Shown: positions 1 to 8,386, numbered from the stretch's first letter. The stretch is 64,000 bases of DNA from Algiphilus sp022763315 (GCF_965249985.1 NZ_OZ252280.1); one strand, 5' to 3'. The notes: generated by a model from the letters alone, not told the origin. Translations and numbers: made by a program.

Positions 1-156
1 GCCAGCCTTGTCGCGGAACAGATTACTAACACTATGCGCCGCAAAACGCGCGCCAGTGCCCATGCCAAGCCGCGTCATCGCCCAATTGCGTGCCGCCGGA
101 CGCGTGGTCAGGCGGTCCATGCTCGCGCGACGCGGTTTGTCGTCGTCACTCCCCAT
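1..156 (-). CDS. 5' end of a probable ABC1/AarF/UbiB-type kinase (partial, runs off the left edge)
   Basis: Reading leftwards from an ATG at 156 there are 52 codons without a stop up to the window edge. The N-terminus is acidic then basic, followed by a stretch with Arg-Leu-Gly-Met-Gly and Leu-Phe-Arg. This resembles the short N-terminal region of bacterial ABC1 (AarF/UbiB-like) kinases, where an Arg/Leu/Gly-rich helix precedes the kinase-like fold. No catalytic motif lies inside the window, so the family call is an inference from a weak resemblance. The ribosome-binding site is poor. Frames on the plus strand over the same bases look like shadows. Confidence 0.4.
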   Translation of the reverse strand, partial: MGSDDDKPRRASMDRLTTRPAARNWAMTRLGMGTGARFAAHSVSNLFRDKAG

Positions 157-337
157 GGTGATTGCATTCCCGTGCATGTCGTTCTACCGCGGAGTATGCC
201 CGTAAGCGCGAGGCGCTGCGGGCGTGCGCGAAAGCCGCGTCGCACAGCACCCCGCAGCATGGCGCAGACGGCGCGAGCGCTCGCTTCCAGCCAACGAATC
301 ACGCTAGCATTCGCGCTCACACGCCACCTTGTTTGCC

Positions 338-802
338 ATGACGCCGTTCCGCGAGTGCATTGAGCAGAGCCCGCGCCACGATCAGGTTATCCGCGATTGC
401 GCGGTGCTGATCGATTCCTTTCTCTCCAACGCCGGTGGCGTGCGCGGTTTTGCGCTGCGTTCGGCCGTCCAGACCGCCCAACGCAAGCGCCCGGACCTGC
501 TTGAGCGCGCCTCGCGTCGCGTGCTGCCCGAATGCCTGGACGCGCTCGATCCGATCTATCAGATCTGGGATGCCGAGGCCCACCAGGATTTCGCCGTGCA
601 TCTCGTGGACATCCACGGCGACCACGCGCAGGAGGCCATCCTCACGGTCATCGATCGGCGCGCCCAGGCCTCGAACCACCGCGTGGTGCAGTCGGTTTAT
701 CGTCGCATGCGCGATTCGGCGCATCGCGACGTGGCGCGTGTCCTCCCCGATTTTGGCCGCCTGCTCGCCGACGAACTGGCACTGCAGATTCAGCGCGCGT
801 AG
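338..802 (+). CDS. Conserved hypothetical protein, DUF6918-like
   Basis: A soluble protein of 154 residues with no signal peptide or membrane segment. It starts Met-Thr-Pro-Phe-Arg-Glu. A TTG three codons earlier is also open, but the ATG is the natural choice. The order of conserved patches (Val-Ile-Arg-Asp, a Leu-Ile-Asp helix, a Gly/Ala-rich Arg-Gly-Phe-Ala-Leu segment, Leu-Pro-Glu followed by Ala-Leu-Asp-Pro, then a C-terminal all-helical part) is what I recall for DUF6918, a family of unknown function. A 135-residue frame on the opposite strand (317-724) has the composition of a shadow. Its 3' end overlaps the convergent DUF1329 fusion gene by 13 bases. Function unknown. Confidence 0.6.
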   Translation: MTPFRECIEQSPRHDQVIRDCAVLIDSFLSNAGGVRGFALRSAVQTAQRKRPDLLERASRRVLPECLDALDPIYQIWDAEAHQDFAVHLVDIHGDHAQEAILTVIDRRAQASNHRVVQSVYRRMRDSAHRDVARVLPDFGRLLADELALQIQRA

Positions 803-3351
803 CGCGCCTTGACCCGCGACGGCAGATAGTCCCCGGCGCTGATGCCCGGCACGTTGTACTGCGGCGGATCAGTGTGCCCCACCATGCGGTTGATGAAGTA
901 GCGCCCGTCCGGGAAGTTGTAGGTCACCACCGGCATGGCGTTGGCGCCCTGCACATTGTAGAGCGGCACCAGATGGCCTTCCTGGAAGCGCCAGAGATTG
1001 CCTTCCTCGTCATAGTTCTCGACCAGCACGACATTCCAGCTGTCCTCGTCGAGATAGAAGATGCGCTTGCCGAAGCTGTGCGACTTGCCCGGCCGTTCGG
1101 TGGCTTCGATCACCCACACCCGGTGCCGCTCATAGCGCATCGCGGAAGGATCCGGGTGCTTGCCCTGCAGCAGCCGCGCCTGCTCCACCGAGCCATTGAT
1201 CAGCCCGAAGTTGTTGTAAGGCACGATCAATTGGCGCTTGCCGATCAGGCGCCAGTTGTAGCGATCGAAAGCGCCGTTATACATGTCGATCATGTCGACA
1301 AAATAGATGCCGCCTGACCCCGGAAAGGGCTGGTCATAGCCCACGGGCGGAATCCGGAACAGCCGATTGGCCCGTTCCGGCAGCACCCACAGCGCGCGGC
1401 CCTGATCGGCCGCATTCGCGGTTTCGTGCACCAGCGCCAGAAAATCGACGCCGGTGGGATCACGCGCGAACCAGCTCAGGTAATAAAGCAGGATGTTCTG
1501 CTGGTCAATATCGACCGGATCTTCCAGATTGGCGTAGCGGAAATAGACCCGCTCGGTCTGGAACAAGCGGCGCTCGACGTCGCCATTGGGCTGTACCACG
1601 GCCTGCTCACTGCGCGCCATGACCGAGTCGCCGCGATAGCGCACGCGATGGTTCCACATCGCCTCCACGCCGGAGTCGGGCTCGCGGAAGGGAAAGCCCA
1701 GGAAGGCGCCGGACAAGGAATCCGAACCGATCAATCGGGCACGGTCAACGTTCTCGCGCGTGGCCTTGTAGATGCGCTCCGGGTAGGAAACGCTGCGTCG
1801 CGTCGGGTACAGCGGCATGCGGTAGCTGTCATAGCGCTGCAGCAGCGCCTTGTGGCCGTCGCTCAGATAGCGCGCGTATTGCGCCATGTTGTCCGCGGTG
1901 ATGGTCGCCGTGGCGGTGTCCGTGCTGAAGGGATCGACCAGTTGGTCGCCTTCGGCATAGCTCTCCGGCCACTGCTCCGGGGTGATGCCTCCGGTCCACG
2001 GCGGGATCACGCCATCGGCACTCGGCCCGGCCTCTGCGCCGACGGGCGTCAAGCCCCCGGAACCGCGCGTGCCGGCGACCGACTCGCCTCGCTCTTCCAG
2101 CGTCATCGACTCGCCCAACACGGCGCGTTCGAGCTCGGTCTGGGCATCCCCTCGCCGTTCCGCGCGCCGTGCGCGCGCCTGCATGGCTTGCTCGCGTGCG
2201 CGTCCGCTTTCGAGGTAGTCGACCCACTGCCCGGCCAAGGCGGCGTGGGCTTCGATCTGCGCGGCCTGCTGGAACGCCTTGAGTGCACCGTCGACATCGG
2301 CCTGCTGGTAGCGACTGACCGCCAGCGCCATCAGCGCCTCGCCGTTGCCGGGGCGCACCTGCAGGGCGCGTTCGAAGGCCTGTGCTGCCTGGCTGTAGGA
2401 CTCCTGGTCCATGTGCAGCTGGCCGAGCTGCATGAGCAGACCGACATCCGTGCTGCGCGCCAGCACATCGCCAATGGCGCGGATGGCGGCGTCGGCTTCC
2501 CGCGCGGCCAACCAGTAGCTGGCGCGCTCGCGCAGCACCTGCATGGACCGATTGACCGCTCCGGTTTCGAGCCATTCCTCGAGCTGTGTGGCGGCGTAAT
2601 ACGGCGCCCCGATCTGCGCCATCAGACCGACCAACTGTCGACGCTGTTCGGGGCTGCTGACGTACCCCAGCCGCGCCGCCACTTCCAGCGCCGCCTGGGC
2701 GTCGCGATGGTTGCCGTTCTTTCGGTGCAGCGCCACCGCCTGATGCCAGTAATCCCCCTCGCGCGGATTGCGCACCAGCAAGCGATCCACCGTGCGGGCC
2801 GCGTCGCGGGTCCGATCCAGTTCAATCTGTGCCGCGAGCAGCGCGCGCAGCCAATTTTCCTCGGGTTCGGGGCTTTCGCGCACCGCCTGCTCCAGCAGCG
2901 GTAGCGCCTGCCGGAAGCGCTTCTTGGCGACATAGGCCGCGCCGAGTGCGGCGCGCTGCGCCGGCGAGGCGTCACGGTTGCCGCGTACCCGGTCCTCCAG
3001 CCCGCGGATGATGGCGTCCGGGTCGCCGGAAGCCACCAGCAGCTGCGACAGATCGGACTGCATCGCCTGCTGTGCTTGGGGCGATAGCGCGTTCTGCTCG
3101 ATGGCACGCCCCAAATAATCCGCGGCCTTGTCGAACTGCTCATTGCTGGCGGCGCGGCCGGCCATTTCGCGCAACAGCAGCGCGCGTTCATAGGCCGAGC
3201 CCGCCTGCTGCAACAGCTTCTCGGGATCCGCCGGCGTCTGATCGCGTGGCACCTCGTCGAGCACGCGCACTTCGGAGCGGTATTGCTGGGCCAACAGCGG
3301 TGCGCTGGCCAGACAGCCCACCGCGGCAATCAGCGATAGTCGTAGGCGCAT
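790..3351 (-). CDS. TPR protein fused to a DUF1329 outer-membrane lipid-handling domain
   Basis: 853 residues with an N-terminal signal peptide (cleavage near Ala21). Residues about 45-395 are tetratricopeptide-like helical repeats, the type that closes TonB2/TtpC operons. A linker at about 400-430 leads into a full DUF1329 domain. Residues about 432-455 (Leu-Thr-Pro-Val-Gly-Ala-Glu, then Ile-Pro-Pro-Trp-Thr-Gly-Gly-Ile) match the usual mature N-terminus of free-standing DUF1329 proteins, and the domain continues to the end. DUF1329 proteins are secreted, have a LolA/LolB-like fold and are associated with lipid, hydrocarbon or ester metabolism. This one has lost its own signal peptide, so the join is a true fusion rather than a sequencing error. 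It is the last gene of the operon; its start overlaps tonB by 22 bases. Known: the separate families. Inferred: that TonB energy is coupled to DUF1329 substrate handling. Confidence 0.9.
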   Translation of the reverse strand: MRLRLSLIAAVGCLASAPLLAQQYRSEVRVLDEVPRDQTPADPEKLLQQAGSAYERALLLREMAGRAASNEQFDKAADYLGRAIEQNALSPQAQQAMQSDLSQLLVASGDPDAIIRGLEDRVRGNRDASPAQRAALGAAYVAKKRFRQALPLLEQAVRESPEPEENWLRALLAAQIELDRTRDAARTVDRLLVRNPREGDYWHQAVALHRKNGNHRDAQAALEVAARLGYVSSPEQRRQLVGLMAQIGAPYYAATQLEEWLETGAVNRSMQVLRERASYWLAAREADAAIRAIGDVLARSTDVGLLMQLGQLHMDQESYSQAAQAFERALQVRPGNGEALMALAVSRYQQADVDGALKAFQQAAQIEAHAALAGQWVDYLESGRAREQAMQARARRAERRGDAQTELERAVLGESMTLEERGESVAGTRGSGGLTPVGAEAGPSADGVIPPWTGGITPEQWPESYAEGDQLVDPFSTDTATATITADNMAQYARYLSDGHKALLQRYDSYRMPLYPTRRSVSYPERIYKATRENVDRARLIGSDSLSGAFLGFPFREPDSGVEAMWNHRVRYRGDSVMARSEQAVVQPNGDVERRLFQTERVYFRYANLEDPVDIDQQNILLYYLSWFARDPTGVDFLALVHETANAADQGRALWVLPERANRLFRIPPVGYDQPFPGSGGIYFVDMIDMYNGAFDRYNWRLIGKRQLIVPYNNFGLINGSVEQARLLQGKHPDPSAMRYERHRVWVIEATERPGKSHSFGKRIFYLDEDSWNVVLVENYDEEGNLWRFQEGHLVPLYNVQGANAMPVVTYNFPDGRYFINRMVGHTDPPQYNVPGISAGDYLPSRVKARYAR

Positions 3352-4013
3352 TCCGCCGGATCCATTTCTATGCGTTGCTTGACTTCGCGCGCGCGCGACC
3401 CCTGATCGTAGATCCAGTTCGAAACCGAACGGATGGCGGTCGTTTCATAGACCCCCTTGGGCTCGGCATCAATGATGCGCACATCGCGTACCCGACCGTT
3501 GGGCATGACGGTGAAGATGACTTCCACCCAGCCCTCGATCTCCTGCTCGCAGGCCCATTCGGGCATCATCGGCCGCGCCGTGGACAGCGGGATCAGCTCT
3601 CTGCCCTGAAAACCTCGGCCGCTGCCGTAGCCGCCTCCGCCGCCACTGCCGGTACCCCCGGCGAAGCCGCCGAACTGACCATCCGACAACGACTGTCCGC
3701 CACTGAAGTTGAGCGGCGCCGCCACATTGCTGACCGAAGGCGCGGTCGGCGTCGGTACGCTGAAGGACGGCAAATCCGGCCGCTGCATGGCCGGTGGCGC
3801 CGGCGGCGGAGGCGGCGGGCTGGAGGCGGTGGCCGCATTGGCGCTGGGTGATTCCGGTTCCTCCGGCTCCACCCTGACGATATTGATGCCCGGAAGCTCC
3901 TCGCGTTCGACGCGCACCACCTCACCCGGCTGGATCATCCACTGCATCAGCCAGAACAGCGCGGCCACGATGAGCAACGCCAGGGGCAGCAGGATACTGA
4001 GACGCAGGGTCAT
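3330..4013 (-). CDS. tonB: TonB-family energy transducer (TonB2 type)
   Basis: 227 residues when started at the ATG whose next residues are Thr-Leu-Arg-Leu-Ser. The longer open frame reads back into exbD and is rejected. One membrane anchor lies at about residues 5-27. It is followed by a short Pro-rich and then Gly-rich periplasmic spacer (runs of Pro near 65-75, Gly near 115-120), and a TonB C-terminal domain from about 135 with the typical 'VMPNGRVRDVRI' core. It lacks the long Pro-Lys/Pro-Glu stretch of classical TonB, as is usual for TonB2 proteins. It sits seven bases after exbD and overlaps the TPR-DUF1329 gene. It should carry proton-motive energy from ExbB/ExbD to an outer-membrane partner. 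No TonB-dependent receptor gene is adjacent. Confidence 0.9.
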   Translation of the reverse strand: MTLRLSILLPLALLIVAALFWLMQWMIQPGEVVRVEREELPGINIVRVEPEEPESPSANAATASSPPPPPPAPPAMQRPDLPSFSVPTPTAPSVSNVAAPLNFSGGQSLSDGQFGGFAGGTGSGGGGGYGSGRGFQGRELIPLSTARPMMPEWACEQEIEGWVEVIFTVMPNGRVRDVRIIDAEPKGVYETTAIRSVSNWIYDQGSRAREVKQRIEMDPAECAYDYR

Positions 4014-4020
4014 GGCCGCC

Positions 4021-4425
4021 TCAGGGGACTTCCGCTGCCACCGACACGTTACGCGCCCCTGCCAGTCGTGCCTGATCCATGACCTGCACCATGATGCCGG
4101 CGCCGGCCTCCTTGTCGGCCTGCACCACGACGGTGGCGTCCGGGCTTTGGCCCTTGAGGCGCTCGATTTCGGCGCGCAGGCCGTTAATGCCAACCTGACG
4201 GCCGTCGATATAGATCTCGTTCTCGGACGAGATCGCGACCAGGATGGTCTGCTCGTCCATGCGCTCCGCGGTTTGCGCGCTCGGGCGATTGACGTTGATG
4301 CCGGCCTCGCGCACGAAGGTGGTGGTGACGATGAAGAAGATCAGCATGATGAATACGACATCAAGCATCGGCGTAAGGTCGATGCCGGAATCTTCGCTGG
4401 GCTGGCTGTGCCGACGCATCTTCAT
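4021..4425 (-). CDS. exbD: ExbD-family proton-channel subunit
   Basis: 134 residues, the normal ExbD/TolR length. A short cytoplasmic tail leads into one transmembrane helix (about 20-42) that begins Leu-Thr-Pro-Met-Leu-Asp-Val-Val-Phe. Asp22 is the conserved protonatable residue of ExbD/TolR. The rest is the periplasmic domain, ending with the common Val-Gln-Ala-Asp-Lys and Gly-Ala-Arg-Asn-Val-Ser pattern. The start codon overlaps the exbB stop (ATGA), indicating translational coupling. Role: with ExbB, couples the proton gradient to TonB. Confidence 0.95.
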   Translation of the reverse strand: MKMRRHSQPSEDSGIDLTPMLDVVFIMLIFFIVTTTFVREAGINVNRPSAQTAERMDEQTILVAISSENEIYIDGRQVGINGLRAEIERLKGQSPDATVVVQADKEAGAGIMVQVMDQARLAGARNVSVAAEVP

Positions 4426-4976
4426 GAGGTACCTCGCGTATCCAGTCGGTCGGCAATGCGATCAGTGGCCTGCCGCACCCGCGCACTGAAGCGGTAGAGG
4501 GGGAACAGCCCGGAAATCCCCACCACCATGCCGGCCATGGTCGGAATGGTGGCCCGTGACACGCCGGCTGCCATCGCCTCGGCGTCACCGGTCCCCACCA
4601 GGGCAACCACGTCAAACACCGCAATCATCCCGGTGACGGTTCCCAGCAGGCCGAGTAGCGGGCAGGCCGCAATGAGTGTCTGGATCAGCGGCAGCGTCGA
4701 CGACAGCTTGGCGTGCACTCGCCGGATCATGGCCTCGCGCACCCGCCGCGCGCTCCAGCTGCGGCGATTGCTGCGCTGGCGCCACTCTGTGAGCACATGC
4801 TGCTCCATGCGTGGAAACACGAAGCGCAGATAGAACCAGCGCTCAAGGATCAGCACCCAGAGAATCAGGCCGGCGGCGCCGACCAGCAACAGCACCGGGC
4901 CACCAGCGCGGATGAAATCCGCCACAGCCGCCAGCGGGCCGCTGCCGGCAAGCCGCCAGAGAACCGCCTCAAGCAC
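4422..4976 (-). CDS. exbB: ExbB2-type MotA/TolQ/ExbB proton-channel protein
   Basis: 184 residues, short as expected for ExbB2 of TonB2 systems. There are three membrane segments (about 25-45, 95-120 and 140-165). The MotA/TolQ/ExbB signature Pro-Leu-Leu-Gly-Leu-Leu-Gly-Thr-Val-Thr-Gly-Met is centred near residue 112, with the paired Gly-Thr-Gly-Asp motif after it. The start overlaps the upstream ttpC-like gene by eight bases and the stop overlaps exbD. It is the second of two ExbB-family genes in the operon, the arrangement that defines the TtpC/ExbB2/ExbD2/TonB2 type. Confidence 0.92.
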   Translation of the reverse strand: MLEAVLWRLAGSGPLAAVADFIRAGGPVLLLVGAAGLILWVLILERWFYLRFVFPRMEQHVLTEWRQRSNRRSWSARRVREAMIRRVHAKLSSTLPLIQTLIAACPLLGLLGTVTGMIAVFDVVALVGTGDAEAMAAGVSRATIPTMAGMVVGISGLFPLYRFSARVRQATDRIADRLDTRGTS

Positions 4977-6336
4977 GCGAATCGCCCTCCAGCCGTTGCG
5001 CCAGCACCAGGGCCGATTCCTCGTCCAGTGTCTGCACCAGTGCGCGCGACCGTGCGCCCAGCAAGGAATTCAGGAACAGCAGCGGAATCGCCACGCAAAG
5101 GCCGAGCACGGTGGTCACGAGGGCCTGGGAAATACCGCCGGCCATGAGCTTGGGATCGCCGGTACCGAACAGCGTGATCGACTGGAAGGTCAGGATCATG
5201 CCCGTCACGGTACCGAGCAGCCCCATCAGCGGCGCCACCGCCACGAAGAGCTTGAGCAGCGACTGGAAGCGCTCCAGCCGCGGTGTCTCCTTGACCACCG
5301 CCTCCGACAAATGCAGCTCGAGCAGTTCGGCATCGTCGCGACCATGCTCCTGCGACACCACGCCGAGCACGCGACCCAATGGATTATCCGTGCGTGGCTG
5401 ATCGGTCGCCTGGAGCTGCCGCCGCACACGGCCCCCCACGAGGCTGAGATAGACCAGCTGCAACACCGCCAGAATGAGCCCGACCGCACCGATACCGAGG
5501 ATGGTGTATCCGACCAGCCCCCCCTGGGCGATGCGCTCGGCAACATCCGGTTTCTCGGCCTCGACCTCGAGCAGACGTCCGCGCGAAGGGTCGATCAGCG
5601 CCGGCAAAAACGCGCCGGATTCGGCCGCAAAGAAGTCTTCGGCCGCCGATGTGAAACGACCGCCAGGCTGGCTCGGCAGCAGCTGCGCCACCGTGCCGCC
5701 TTCGGGTAGCAGCACATAACCGTCCTCGCTGAAGGCGCTGAAGGCCCCCACGCGCATCAACTCGGCTTGGCGGCGGTTGCCGAGCACGGTAGTGATCGGC
5801 GCCTCGAAGCGTGCCACCTGACCGGTCGCCGTCATATCCTCGACCAGCAGGAACCACAGCTGTTCGAGCTGCGTCAGGGTCGGAAGCTGCGGGTTGTCGG
5901 CGATGGCCGAGAGCTTCTCCAGGCGTTCGGGGTACTGTGCCGTCACCGGGGAGGTGCGCGCCGCGGCACGTAGATCACCGGCCGTGCTGCGCGCCGCGGT
6001 GTAGGCGCGCCCAAGATCGGCGCTTGCCTCGTTGAGCTTTTCCTTGAGCGCGTTGATGCGCGCCTGCCCGTCCTCGAATTCTTCACGCACCCGCTCCGCG
6101 CGTGCCCGCGCCGCGTTGCGCTCGGCGCGCGCTTCCTCAAGCAAGGACCGACGCTCATTGCGCTGCCGCAGGAAGCGCTGCTCGCGCTCACGGTTGATGC
6201 GCTGCTGCTCACGGCCCGATTCGCGGATCTGCTGCAGCAGGCTTTCCATATCCTGCGCGGCCACCGGCGCGGGCGCCATCAAGCTGCCGCCTAGCAATGC
6301 TGTCGTGACCAGCGCAACCGCTAGACCCTGCCTCAT
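4969..6336 (-). CDS. ttpC: TtpC-like protein: periplasmic coiled coil plus MotA/TolQ/ExbB domain
   Basis: 455 residues from the ATG that overlaps the stop of the DUF3450 gene (ATGA). An upstream extension reads through that gene and is rejected. There is a signal peptide at 1-27 (cleavage after Val-Ala-Ala). A long charged coiled coil rich in Glu/Arg/Gln at about 35-130 is followed by a mixed domain, and then a C-terminal MotA/TolQ/ExbB module at about 290-440 with Pro-Leu-Met-Gly-Leu-Leu-Gly-Thr-Val-Thr-Gly. This is the architecture of TtpC, which is required for TonB2 function in Vibrio. It probably bridges the cytoplasmic-membrane motor to the periplasm. Confidence 0.88.
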   Translation of the reverse strand: MRQGLAVALVTTALLGGSLMAPAPVAAQDMESLLQQIRESGREQQRINREREQRFLRQRNERRSLLEEARAERNAARARAERVREEFEDGQARINALKEKLNEASADLGRAYTAARSTAGDLRAAARTSPVTAQYPERLEKLSAIADNPQLPTLTQLEQLWFLLVEDMTATGQVARFEAPITTVLGNRRQAELMRVGAFSAFSEDGYVLLPEGGTVAQLLPSQPGGRFTSAAEDFFAAESGAFLPALIDPSRGRLLEVEAEKPDVAERIAQGGLVGYTILGIGAVGLILAVLQLVYLSLVGGRVRRQLQATDQPRTDNPLGRVLGVVSQEHGRDDAELLELHLSEAVVKETPRLERFQSLLKLFVAVAPLMGLLGTVTGMILTFQSITLFGTGDPKLMAGGISQALVTTVLGLCVAIPLLFLNSLLGARSRALVQTLDEESALVLAQRLEGDSRA

Positions 6337-7187
6337 GGCGTGTCCTCCGCCGTGTCCGGGTCCGCATCGCCATCGGCGCCGTCCTCCGACAGCGACACCG
6401 CACGCGGCTGCGCCGACGCCGCTTGCGCCTTCGGCACCTGCACCGGAAGCAGCATCAGCTCGGGCGCGATGGTTTCGCGCGACATGCGCAGTCCGGTCCG
6501 TACCGTGGGAGCGAAGTGCCCGGGCAACGGCTCCCAGGCGTCCTGCTGCGCGTTCCATCGCTTGACCTCACTGCCGTCCAGCGACAGGGCGTACAGGGCG
6601 ACGCGCCCGATGCGCAGCAGGTCGTGCACGCGCCCGTCGATTTCGGCGCGTTCGTGCCCAATGCCGCGTCCGTAGTCGGATTCCTTGGCGTAGGCTTCCA
6701 GCACCTTCTGGTAGCGGTCAGCGACTGACACGGAGGGATCACCCAGCGCATCGCGCAGCGCCGCCACGCGTTCCTCGCGTTCCTCCTGCAGGAAGGGCAA
6801 GTCCAGCGCGATGAAGCGCTCAAGCGCATCCACCATGCGCAACATCAGCGGCATGATCTCGCGCTCGGTGATCTGCAGTTCATCGATCTGTGCCTGCAGT
6901 GATTCCAGCTCGTCCGCCTGCTGATCGATCAGCTCCTGCAACTGTTCCGCATACACCGTGAGCTGCTGGGTTTCCCACACCACCGCCCGATACGCCTGCA
7001 GCGCGTCGCGGGTGGCGTCATCCAGTTGGTCGATCCGGTCCTGAGAGCGTGCGTCCACGCGACGCTGCTGCTCGGTCGCCTGCACCGCGTCACCCGCATC
7101 CTGGGCGGACACGGTGGCCAGAGGAGTCAGGCAGAGCGTCCCGCAAAGGGCGAAACCTGCCGCGTATCGTGAAAAGAGCATCGTCAT
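6333..7187 (-). CDS. DUF3450 periplasmic coiled-coil protein of the TonB2 operon
   Basis: 284 residues with a signal peptide (cleavage near Val-Ser-Ala, residue 28). It has a coiled coil at about 40-110 rich in Gln/Glu/Asp, then a conserved Ile-Met-Pro-Leu-Met and Asp-Leu-Pro-Phe-Leu segment, and the Tyr-Gly-Arg/Leu-Arg-Ile-Gly-Arg-Val-Ala-Leu motif typical of DUF3450. DUF3450 genes are known to precede ttpC in TonB2-type clusters, as here. Its role is thought to be in the energy-transduction complex but is not established. The C-terminal tail is Asp/Ala-rich and disordered. It begins 42 bases after the SDR stop, so the SDR may be the first gene of the operon. Confidence 0.88.
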   Translation of the reverse strand: MTMLFSRYAAGFALCGTLCLTPLATVSAQDAGDAVQATEQQRRVDARSQDRIDQLDDATRDALQAYRAVVWETQQLTVYAEQLQELIDQQADELESLQAQIDELQITEREIMPLMLRMVDALERFIALDLPFLQEEREERVAALRDALGDPSVSVADRYQKVLEAYAKESDYGRGIGHERAEIDGRVHDLLRIGRVALYALSLDGSEVKRWNAQQDAWEPLPGHFAPTVRTGLRMSRETIAPELMLLPVQVPKAQAASAQPRAVSLSEDGADGDADPDTAEDTP

Positions 7188-7229
7188 GAAGATCGGTAGA
7201 AAGAAGTCAGGGCAAGAGGGAGGCGCGGG

Positions 7230-8012
7230 CTAGTAGCCGGCGATCCAGCGCATCGCCAGGCGGTTGATCCAGGTCGGGCAGAAGCGCGTGAGATTGACAA
7301 AAAAGAAGCCTTGCCAGCCCACCGTCCAATGCAGTTGCGGCCACCAATGCGGTGCGCCGCTGGCGCGCGCAATCGCGCCTGCCACATCGTCGGGGCGAAG
7401 GCGCACGCCCATGCGATCGATGGTGCGCTGCGGCCCGATCTCGGTCACCATGGCGGTCTGCACAAACAGCGGCCACACCGCACGCACGCGGATGCCATGG
7501 CGATGCCATTCCGCATCGAGCGCCTCGGTGAAGGCGCTGACCGCATGCTTGGTCGCGGAATAGACCGCATAGCCCGGGGTGCCGTAGGCCGCCGACGCGG
7601 ACGACATGTTGATCAGGCGTGCGCCCGGCGTAGCGGCAAGGTACGGGAAGGCAGCCCGCGCTACCGTCACCACGCCTGTCACGTTGACGTCCACCACTGC
7701 ACGGTAGCGCGCGATATCGCCCGCTTCGAAGGGGCCTGCCGCTACCAGGCCTGCATTGTTGACGACGACGTCCAGCCGCCCGCCGGTCACACCCATGAAG
7801 GCTTCGATGGCGGCATCCACCGCCTCCGGATCACAAACATCGGCGCAGTGCGTCCAGACATTGCCGTCGCCGAATTCATTGCGCAGCGCGTTAAGCTGCG
7901 TCTGATCCCGGTCGATGGCGCCCACTTGCCAGCCTTCGGCAATGAAACGGGCTGCGGTGGCGCGGCCAATGCCTGCAGCCCCTCCGGTAATGAGCACGCT
8001 CTGATGCGGCAC
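7230..8012 (-). CDS. Short-chain dehydrogenase/reductase (classical SDR)
   Basis: 260 residues from a GTG start preceded by GGAG at good spacing. The frame extends 21 codons further but without a ribosome-binding site. It has the Rossmann nucleotide motif Gly-Gly-Ala-Ala-Gly-Ile-Gly near the N-terminus, an Asn-Asn-Ala-Gly motif, a catalytic Ser (Met-Ser-Ser-Ala) and Tyr-Ser-Ala-Thr-Lys (YxxxK). The C-terminus is hydrophobic with aromatic residues, as in lipid-acting SDRs. It stands directly upstream of the TonB2-type operon in the same direction. The substrate cannot be told from the sequence; an acyl or hydroxy-lipid is a guess from context. Confidence 0.88.
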   Translation of the reverse strand: MPHQSVLITGGAAGIGRATAARFIAEGWQVGAIDRDQTQLNALRNEFGDGNVWTHCADVCDPEAVDAAIEAFMGVTGGRLDVVVNNAGLVAAGPFEAGDIARYRAVVDVNVTGVVTVARAAFPYLAATPGARLINMSSASAAYGTPGYAVYSATKHAVSAFTEALDAEWHRHGIRVRAVWPLFVQTAMVTEIGPQRTIDRMGVRLRPDDVAGAIARASGAPHWWPQLHWTVGWQGFFFVNLTRFCPTWINRLAMRWIAGY

Positions 8013-8103
8013 GCGGGTCTCCTTCTTCGAATGCCGCAAGCCTAGCATCCGCATCCCGGGGCGCAAGCGCCACATCCTCGTCCTGATGGACGAGTCCCCG
8101 GCT

Positions 8104-8337
8104 TCAGTGTGCGGTCAAGCCGGCATCCGTGGCGCAGCCGCTCTGCGCCTGCGCTTGCCCGATCAGCCCCCGTCCCCAGCGCGCCCAGGCCTTCTCGTGC
8201 ATGGCGTACGCCACGGTATTGCACGCGGGCTCGACCAGCGCCACAGCGCCGCCTGCCACCCAGTTTCCCGTCATCAGGTACACGACCGTGAACGCCACCG
8301 ACATGTGGACCAGGGCAAAGGTGAACGTCTTGATCAT
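8104..8337 (-). CDS. DUF2061 small membrane protein
   Basis: 77 residues starting Met-Ile-Lys-Thr-Phe-Thr-Phe, with AGGAG eight bases before the ATG. The longer frame adds 18 residues with no signal. Two hydrophobic segments (about 5-25 and 28-45) are followed by the DUF2061 signature Val-Glu-Pro-Ala-Cys-Asn-Thr-Val-Ala-Tyr and His-Glu-Lys-Ala-Trp. The family is a small predicted inner-membrane protein of unknown function. It stands alone between GreB and the SDR, with an AT-rich Fur-like sequence upstream. Confidence 0.85.
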   Translation of the reverse strand: MIKTFTFALVHMSVAFTVVYLMTGNWVAGGAVALVEPACNTVAYAMHEKAWARWGRGLIGQAQAQSGCATDAGLTAH

Positions 8338-8363
8338 GGTGCGCTCCTTGATTGAAGTCCGCA

Positions 8364-8386
8364 CATAATACTCATTCGCATTTGCG
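8364..8386 (-). promoter_or_regulatory. Possible Fur-like operator upstream of the DUF2061 gene
   Basis: Read on the minus strand the AT-rich stretch contains AAATGCGAATGAGTATTATG. This resembles gammaproteobacterial Fur boxes (AATGAGAATnATTnTCATT family) but matches clearly in one half only. It lies about 30-50 bases before the DUF2061 start codon, a plausible operator position. It is an isolated AT-rich island in a GC-rich segment. Confidence 0.3.

Noticed and set aside
317..724. Minus-strand 135-codon frame opposite the DUF6918-like gene
   Set aside because: No family resemblance; the plus-strand protein fits a known family and starts well.
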